A DNA stretch of 19,531 nt from NZ13-RE01 sp049718665 (GTDB lineage Bacteria > Dictyoglomota > Dictyoglomia > Dictyoglomales > Dictyoglomaceae): assembly GCA_049718665.1 (NCBI GenBank), contig JBNARO010000035.1, forward strand, positions 1-19,531, in the 5' to 3' direction. Made by a program: the position numbers and the translations under genes. The notes beneath the pieces were generated by a model, which saw only the letters and a program-made list of their open reading frames with translations, ran no database searches and was not told the origin of the DNA. Positions 16,201 to 19,531 of the stretch are shown here, in pieces; within the stretch, counting starts at the first letter, position 1, and each line of letters begins with the position of its first letter.

Positions 16201-16514
16201 ATTATAAAAGTCTATTAATGTTATCTGGAGGAGAAAAAAGTATTACTGCCCTATCTTTGCTTTTAGCAGGTTTGGAAATTGCTCCCATTAATTTTTGCTT
16301 TTGGGATGAAGTAGACTCTGCATTAGATAATCATAATGCAGAGATATTAGGTAGGAAGATAAAGGAGTTAAGTAAAGATATTCAATTTATATTAATTAGT
16401 CATAACCCTATATTAATGGAATTTTCAGAAATCCTCTATGGAGTAACTCTTAATGAGAAAGGTTCTTCACAACTTTTGTCTTATAAACTGGAAAGGGAGG
16501 AAATAATAAAGTGA
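13233..16514 (+). CDS. smc: Chromosome segregation / condensin ATPase SMC
   Basis: SMC is the ATP-driven loop-extruding core of bacterial condensin, working with ScpA and ScpB (not in this window). The 1093-residue protein shows the full plan. The N-terminal ATPase half has Walker A GPNGSGKS (31-38) and Q-loop 'GQGELE' (140-145). A charged coiled coil spans about 175-465 and the hinge about 470-630, with the diagnostic 'NGTISGGVR' (617-625). A second coil runs to about 905, and the C-terminal half has signature LSGGEKS (997-1003) and Walker B ending at Asp1025-Glu1026. It is shorter than the roughly 1180 residues of Bacillus SMC, mostly in the coils. Trp1024 sits just before the Walker B Asp-Glu, where Leu is usual. 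It overlaps rnc by 11 bp and ftsY by 4 bp. Confidence 0.96.
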   Translation: MYLKELEIEYFKSFSGSQRIPFNSNFIVITGPNGSGKSNILDAVRWVLGEQRSKLLRAEKSEEVIFGGNKLLLSSKYTQVSIVLSLPQEKDIFQEITITRRLERDGESEYFLNDKPIRLRELQLLLSTYGLGKHNFVFIGQGELESLILNNGERLREFIEDVAGIAGYQDKVKETQIRLEIISARWKELEEKRLALLENLEILRKEAEIADYYLKLSKELEEIRESLIFYQWQKLKKNFENYENEIFEKEKNLGKLRKNLSEVESELLSLKNKKENINSQIKEVYENWEEYKKMLSKCQMQIEIISQRVVDFNDRKIRVEKEIEENEKELKSVEEELSNLDRILRDEEEIEIISLEKELEEREKELREKQILKVKNEQKLNFFGEFIYFDRDTLINKLEVLENFIKRAGNTSENLKNRKKILEEYLITLSKEIKEKESLIRSKERYLEEINFELQKERRILRDLEELQVDNYPKGVREILSLKDSEVLGIVANIIEVNKEYLSAIYNVLGNSLFDIIVKDEYSAERLIRYLRERNLGWATFRPLNFYKEYKEKKVEINNVLWALNVVSFLPQYKELVYNLLGNVLIFKDFESALRRRELLKDGWRLVTLKGEVFSGNGTISGGVRPNIQATLNINKTKQEREEKINELAQSIILLESDLTNLRNLRKNLLEKKEKVDAILKRINKRVEEISDKIKEVNLEKEKIFLFLKEGEETLKIIEKLNLEIGSIEKELEVKKKRYEEMKGEYIFLKKKKGFLEERRVILEKKIFELKLVKEDLEKEVEKLISNLKNLESKKVSIIKEEEELRRRVKEKEEEIKELEDKEEVLKRKWQNLREKVIVEETTLHQLKRRKEELEKEFKEKFEKEPSLKIELPESKLKMKEKEILREIESLGPINFLAKEKLSTEEKKYKELSEQVEDIYNSVSSLRKIIKDTKREAEIKFLSAFKMLKEVSNKNWKLFFPHGEFDLVLSNPEEPLNSEVSIKITSNKKNYKSLLMLSGGEKSITALSLLLAGLEIAPINFCFWDEVDSALDNHNAEILGRKIKELSKDIQFILISHNPILMEFSEILYGVTLNEKGSSQLLSYKLEREEIIK

Positions 16515-17398
16515 GTTTCTGGAAGAAGCTTACAAAACTTCAAGACTTTACTCAAAAATTGCAAAAAATATTTAGTCTTTCAAAATTAGATGATGAATTC
16601 TATGAGGAGTTGGAAGCTCATTTGATCCAGGGAGATCTAGGATTAGAACTTACTCAGGATGTGTTGGAAACAATAAGAAGCAAAAAGTTCTCTGACCCTT
16701 TAGAGGTTAAAATTTTTTTAAAAGATTATTTTCTCAATCTTTTTTCAGGATTGGGCAATAAACTAAATTTAGATCCTAAGATTATTAATGTTATTGTCTT
16801 TTTAGGGGTAAATGGAACAGGAAAAACAAGTACTATAGGAAAATTGGCATATTTTTTAAAAAACTTAGGTTATTCCCCAATAATATCTGCTAGTGATACT
16901 TTTAGAGCTGCTGCTATAGATCAGGTGAAAATTTGGGGAGAGAGGGCAGGAGTTGAGGTAATAGCTCAGAAAGAGGGTGCAGATCCTGGAGCAGTGGTAT
17001 ACAATACTTTAGAATCCGCTAAGGCAAGGGGTAAAAATGTGGTTCTTGTGGATACTGCGGGAAGAATGCATACAAAGACTAATCTTCTTGAGGAATTAAA
17101 GAAGATCGAAAGAGTTATAGAAAAAAATTTAGGGTATTCCGCAAAGGAGAATTTATTGGTGGTAGACGCTACCTTAGGACAAAATGTTATAAGACAAGTA
17201 GAGATCTTTAGTTCTGCTATTAACCTTACGGGATTAATATTAACTAAATTGGATGGTACTGCAAAGGGAGGAGTAATCTTTAATTTAGTAAAAAATTTTT
17301 CTTTACCTGTAAAATTTGTTACTATAGGAGAAAAATTAGAAGATTTAAAGGTTTTCGATCCTGAAGAGTTCATAAATAATTTTCTTTTAGGAGAGTAG
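16511..17398 (+). CDS. ftsY: Signal recognition particle receptor FtsY
   Basis: FtsY is the SRP receptor GTPase that receives ribosome-nascent chain complexes from Ffh-4.5S RNA at the membrane. The product has 295 residues: an N domain (about 1-80) and a G domain. The latter has P-loop GVNGTGKT (99-106), 'DTFRAAA' (129-135), 'DTAGR' (181-185), 'TKLDGTAKGG' (245-254) and 'GEKLEDLKVFD' (273-283), the closing loop that separates FtsY from Ffh. The acidic A domain of the E. coli protein is missing, as in many bacteria. Translation starts at GTG 16511, which overlaps the smc stop, with AGGGAGG at 16494-16500. ffh does not follow here. Confidence 0.95.
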   Translation: MSFWKKLTKLQDFTQKLQKIFSLSKLDDEFYEELEAHLIQGDLGLELTQDVLETIRSKKFSDPLEVKIFLKDYFLNLFSGLGNKLNLDPKIINVIVFLGVNGTGKTSTIGKLAYFLKNLGYSPIISASDTFRAAAIDQVKIWGERAGVEVIAQKEGADPGAVVYNTLESAKARGKNVVLVDTAGRMHTKTNLLEELKKIERVIEKNLGYSAKENLLVVDATLGQNVIRQVEIFSSAINLTGLILTKLDGTAKGGVIFNLVKNFSLPVKFVTIGEKLEDLKVFDPEEFINNFLLGE

Positions 17399-17400
17399 AA

Positions 17401-17850
17401 ATGATAAGAAAGGCAAAAATTAAAGATGTTCCAGAACTTCAAAAATTAATAAACGAATTTGCAGAAAAAGGATTACTCTTACCAAGATCTCTAAGTGATC
17501 TCTATGAAAATCTTAGAGATTTTTATGTATTGGAAATTAATGGTATAATTGTGGGCAGTTGTGCTTTACATATTATTTGGGAAGACTTGGGAGAAGTGAG
17601 GTCTCTAATTGTTAAAGAGGAATATAGGGGTCAAAGATGGGGAGAGAAATTGGTGAATGCGTGTTTGAGAGAAGGTAAATTCTTAGGACTTAAAAGAATT
17701 TTGTCTCTTACATATATCCCTGAGTATTTTGAAAAACTTGGATTTAAAAGAATAGATAAGAGAAGTCTTCCTTATAAAGTATGGACTGATTGTACTAAAT
17801 GTCCTAAATTTCCTGACTGTGGAGAGGTGGCATTGTTATACTATCTATGA
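17401..17850 (+). CDS. GNAT N-acetyltransferase, short N-acetylglutamate synthase-like
   Basis: The 149-residue single-domain GNAT protein resembles the short ArgA-like acetyltransferases of Firmicutes and other thermophiles. Shared blocks are 'LLLPRSLSDLYENLRDFYV' near 25-43, 'ALHIIWEDLGEVRSL' near 55-69, 'YFEKLGFK' near 109-116 and the C-terminal 'CTKCPKFPDCGE' (131-142). The acetyl-CoA loop, normally RGQGIG, reads RGQRWG (76-81), so the first motif Gly is Arg79. Three cysteines (131, 134, 140) could bind a metal. N-acetylglutamate synthesis for arginine is the family-based guess; another small amine is possible. It starts two bases after ftsY and overlaps lspA by four bases. Confidence 0.75.
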   Translation: MIRKAKIKDVPELQKLINEFAEKGLLLPRSLSDLYENLRDFYVLEINGIIVGSCALHIIWEDLGEVRSLIVKEEYRGQRWGEKLVNACLREGKFLGLKRILSLTYIPEYFEKLGFKRIDKRSLPYKVWTDCTKCPKFPDCGEVALLYYL

Positions 17851-18257
17851 AAAACATTGGGATTACGATTTTTCTGTTTTTATTAGATAGAATCTCTAAG
17901 GAGGTGGTGGAAAGGGTTCTAATCTTAAATAGATCCTATCCGGAAAAATCTTTCTTTTCTCTTCATCTATTACATAATTATGGCGCAGCATTGAGTATAG
18001 AGATTCCAAGGGATATTTTGATCTTTTTAAGTGTTTTAGTAATGATTTTATTTTTGATATATGTTTTTAAAAAAAGAATTTTCCCTTATAGTTTTTCCTT
18101 TATCTTTGCAGGAATCTTAGGGAATTTGTATGATAGAATAGTCTATGGTTACGTTATTGATTTTATATCCATAGGTAAATTCCCTGTTTTTAACCTTGCA
18201 GATTCCTTTATTTCCTTTGGTATTTTTCTTTCTATATTAAACTTGCTTAAAAAGTAA
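17847..18257 (+). CDS. lspA: Lipoprotein signal peptidase (signal peptidase II)
   Basis: LspA is the membrane aspartyl protease that cuts the signal peptide from diacylglyceryl-modified prolipoproteins, the step after Lgt. The 136-residue protein has about four membrane segments and every signature block: 'DRISK' (14-18), 'HNYGAALS' with Asn44, 'GNLYDRIVYGYVIDFI' (92-107) with catalytic Asp105, and 'FNLADS' with catalytic Asp119. It is shorter than the usual 150-170 residues because both ends are trimmed, but no key residue is lost. It overlaps the GNAT gene by ATGA and is followed by lgt, its pathway partner. Confidence 0.93.
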   Translation: MKNIGITIFLFLLDRISKEVVERVLILNRSYPEKSFFSLHLLHNYGAALSIEIPRDILIFLSVLVMILFLIYVFKKRIFPYSFSFIFAGILGNLYDRIVYGYVIDFISIGKFPVFNLADSFISFGIFLSILNLLKK

Positions 18258-18271
18258 AGGAGGTAATCTAA

Positions 18272-19087
18272 ATGTATCCAAAGCTTCTTATTATTCCTCA
18301 GTTTAATATACTGAAATATAAAATAGGACCAATCACTATTTATTCTTGGGGGACCTTTGTAGCTCTTGGTTTTCTTGTAGGTATTTTATTAGCTATGAGA
18401 TGGGCAAAAAAAGAAAATATTGATCCAGACCATGTCTTAAATATTTCAGTATGGAGTATTATAAGTTCTATAATTGGAGCAAGAATAGTTTATGTTATAA
18501 AATATTGGAGTAGTTATCAGAGTAAACCTATATCAATTTTATATCTTTGGGATGGAGGACTAATATTTTTTGGTGGATTCTTTGCAGCATTAGTGGTAGT
18601 TCTTCTTTATCTTTGGAAATATAAAATTCCTTATTGGAAGTTTTTAGATATTACTGCCCCTGCGCTAACTATTGGATCTGCTATTGGCAGAATTGGATGC
18701 TTTTTAAATGGATGCTGTTATGGTTATGAAACTCCTCTTCTTTGGGGAGTAAAATTTCCTAATCTTTTTGGTTATCGCCATGCTACACAGCTCTATTATA
18801 CATTTGCCTTTCTTATAGTTTTTATCTATCTACTTTATATAAAAAGGCATAAATCCTTTGAAGGAGAAGTAGCAACAAAATTCTTTATTTACTTCCCTTA
18901 TGCCTTCTTTATTGTAGAAGTTTTTAGGGATAATCCCAGAAATGCATTACATTTAACAGGTTCTCAAGTAGTATCTTTAATTCTAATTGCTTTTGGGCTT
19001 TATGCATATAATAGAAGATTACGAAATCTTCCTCTTCTTCCTTGGGTTTTTATAAAAAAACCTGAGGTTTCAAGAAAGAAAAAATAA
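18272..19087 (+). CDS. lgt: Phosphatidylglycerol-prolipoprotein diacylglyceryl transferase (Lgt)
   Basis: Lgt transfers diacylglycerol from phosphatidylglycerol to the lipobox cysteine of prolipoproteins, the first step of lipoprotein maturation. The 271-residue protein has about seven membrane segments. Motifs are 'GARIVYVI' (69-76), 'DGGLIFFGGFF' (94-104), the signature 'GRIGCFLNGCCYG' (139-151) with the essential Arg140, and 'VEVFRDNPRN' (215-224). Phe100 is at the position of E. coli His103, where His or Tyr is usual. Three cysteines (143, 148, 149) lie in the signature loop. AAAGGAGG precedes the ATG, 14 bases after lspA. It is the last gene before the terminator. Confidence 0.94.
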   Translation: MYPKLLIIPQFNILKYKIGPITIYSWGTFVALGFLVGILLAMRWAKKENIDPDHVLNISVWSIISSIIGARIVYVIKYWSSYQSKPISILYLWDGGLIFFGGFFAALVVVLLYLWKYKIPYWKFLDITAPALTIGSAIGRIGCFLNGCCYGYETPLLWGVKFPNLFGYRHATQLYYTFAFLIVFIYLLYIKRHKSFEGEVATKFFIYFPYAFFIVEVFRDNPRNALHLTGSQVVSLILIAFGLYAYNRRLRNLPLLPWVFIKKPEVSRKKK

Positions 19088-19088
19088 A

Positions 19089-19113
19089 GGGGGGCAGATT
19101 GCCCCCTATTTTT
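19089..19113. terminator. Intrinsic terminator after lgt
   Basis: GGGGGC (19090-19095) pairs with GCCCCC (19101-19106) around a five-base loop, extended by one G-T pair, and five T residues follow (19109-19113). It starts two bases after the lgt stop and ends the long co-directional run. On the minus strand the same stem covers the final stop codon of the decayed frame at 19106-19306, but only three T residues follow there. Confidence 0.85.
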
Positions 19114-19306
19114 CCTGATTTAACTTCTTTATGAGATCTTCTAACATTTCTTCAGTAAAAGCTCCACCACCAAAGGAAACGACGTTTATTAATGGTGTAT
19201 ACTTCATCATCTCATAGTGTCAAGAATTTTGTGTATAAATATCATAGTAATACTTGGCTTAATAACTCACTTTCAAAGTTATTTTTAATTTCTTGCTTTC
19301 CTTCAT
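19106..19306 (-). pseudogene. Decayed minus-strand reading frame with two in-frame stops
   Basis: Reading leftward from ATG 19306 there is one 67-codon frame broken by TAA (19261-19259) and TGA (19222-19220) before a final TAG (19108-19106). CAGGAGGG (19320-19313) is a strong ribosome binding site six bases before the ATG. The last 34 codons (from ATG 19210) look protein-like, with 'NVVSFGGGAFTEEMLEDL' and a Lys-rich amphipathic end. The first 15 codons are Lys-rich. The family was not recognised. A gene whittled down by internal deletion and point stops is the likeliest reading. Two separate small peptides or chance are alternatives. Confidence 0.45.
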
Positions 19307-19428
19307 ATTTTGCCCTCCTGATTTTAGATTTTTAGTTTGAACATGTCTATCAAGAGGGCATTTTATCCCTTCTTTCCATACACAAAATTATTTTATACTA
19401 CCAGATATGCTGTTGACCCTTTAAAAAT

Positions 19429-19455
19429 AAAAAAAGGGAGCAAGGATTCTCTCCC
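19429..19455 (-). terminator. Minus-strand intrinsic terminator of the gene at the right edge
   Basis: On the minus strand GGGAG (19455-19451) pairs with CTCCC (19440-19436) around a ten-base loop, followed by seven T residues (19435-19429). The stem is short, though a second GGGAG-like run just upstream could also pair. It lies about 20 bases after the stop codon of a leftward partial gene, the expected place. Confidence 0.6.
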
Positions 19456-19473
19456 TACTCCCCAACTTATCAC

Positions 19474-19530
19474 TTATTTAGGATATGGTCCTGTATTTCC
19501 TTCTGAATCTGTTTTTATTATGTAAAAATC
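19474..19530 (-). CDS. C-terminal end of a leftward gene (partial)
   Basis: From the right edge leftward an open frame of 18 codons ends in TAA (19476-19474). The residues read DFYIIKTDSEGNTGPYPK. The 'DFYIIKTDSEGN' pattern resembles the strand repeats of secreted beta-propeller proteins, where 'D-F/Y-hydrophobic-KTD-x-x-GN' recurs. That family link is tentative because so little is visible. A minus-strand terminator follows 20 bases later, which supports a real gene end. The rest of the gene lies beyond base 19531. Confidence 0.5.
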   Translation of the reverse strand, partial: DFYIIKTDSEGNTGPYPK

Positions 19531-19531
19531 A

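Larger units (their letters stand above)
19088..19531. other. 444-base right-end region without an intact gene
   Basis: This stretch holds the lgt terminator, the decayed minus-strand frame, the minus-strand terminator and the partial leftward gene. Bases 19307-19428 are otherwise AT-rich, with no convincing promoter, inverted terminal repeat or RNA gene. The two gene directions converge here, so it is a natural place for remnants to collect. Confidence 0.7.

Noticed and set aside
16966..17442. 158-codon minus-strand open frame across the end of ftsY
   Set aside because: It lies opposite conserved FtsY GTPase motifs and shows no protein family features.
19337..19525. Plus-strand 62-codon open frame starting with TTG
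   Set aside because: It has no ribosome binding site, no recognisable motif, and runs opposite to the better-supported minus-strand terminator and gene end in the same bases.
1..19531. CRISPR array, tRNA/rRNA genes, insertion sequence or defence system
   Set aside because: No regularly spaced repeats, cloverleaf-like segments, transposase motifs or terminal inverted repeats were seen by reading; small RNAs without protein features could be missed by eye.

Overview
This window is strongly AT-rich and carries housekeeping genes whose proteins are rich in Lys, Glu and Ile, as expected of an anaerobic thermophile. The gene set and order suggest Dictyoglomus: a liv-type ABC transporter, ackA, a yceD-rpmF-fab cluster that uses FabK, then rnc-smc-ftsY and lspA-lgt. 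The genus is inferred from memory of gene content and style, not from a search. All 20 full-length genes lie on the + strand. Only the last ~420 bases hold minus-strand material.

Region 1 (1-5305) is an amino-acid ABC transporter operon. A strong sigma-70-type promoter (9-37) is followed by a leader with an operator-like palindrome and a terminator-like hairpin. Next come the periplasmic binding protein livJ, an intrinsic terminator just after it, and then livH-livM-livG-livF. The last gene encodes a CBS-CBS-ACT regulatory protein of the AcuB type. Genes livH to the CBS-ACT gene overlap or nearly touch.

Region 2 (5306-19113) is a long co-directional run behind a single clear promoter (5328-5356), whose -10 box sits inside a near-perfect 26-bp palindrome. 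The order is ackA, yceD (DUF177), rpmF, fabH, fabK, fabD, fabG, acpP, fabF, rnc, smc, ftsY, a GNAT acetyltransferase, lspA, lgt. A terminator-like hairpin after acpP and a possible promoter inside the end of fabG may let acyl carrier protein be made in excess of its neighbours. The run joins acetate/ATP metabolism, a ribosomal protein, type II fatty acid synthesis, RNA processing, chromosome organisation, SRP-dependent membrane targeting and lipoprotein maturation. plsX, often found between rpmF and fabH, is absent here. The run ends in an intrinsic terminator.

Region 3 (19106-19531) has no intact gene. It holds a decayed minus-strand frame with a good ribosome binding site and two internal stops, a minus-strand intrinsic terminator, and the last 18 codons of a leftward gene entering from the right edge.

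No CRISPR array, tRNA, rRNA, insertion sequence or defence system was seen. The most useful leads are the two regulatory leaders (livJ and ackA), the acpP expression module, the CBS-ACT gene in the liv operon, the altered acetyl-CoA loop of the GNAT protein, and the minus-strand remnants at the right end.
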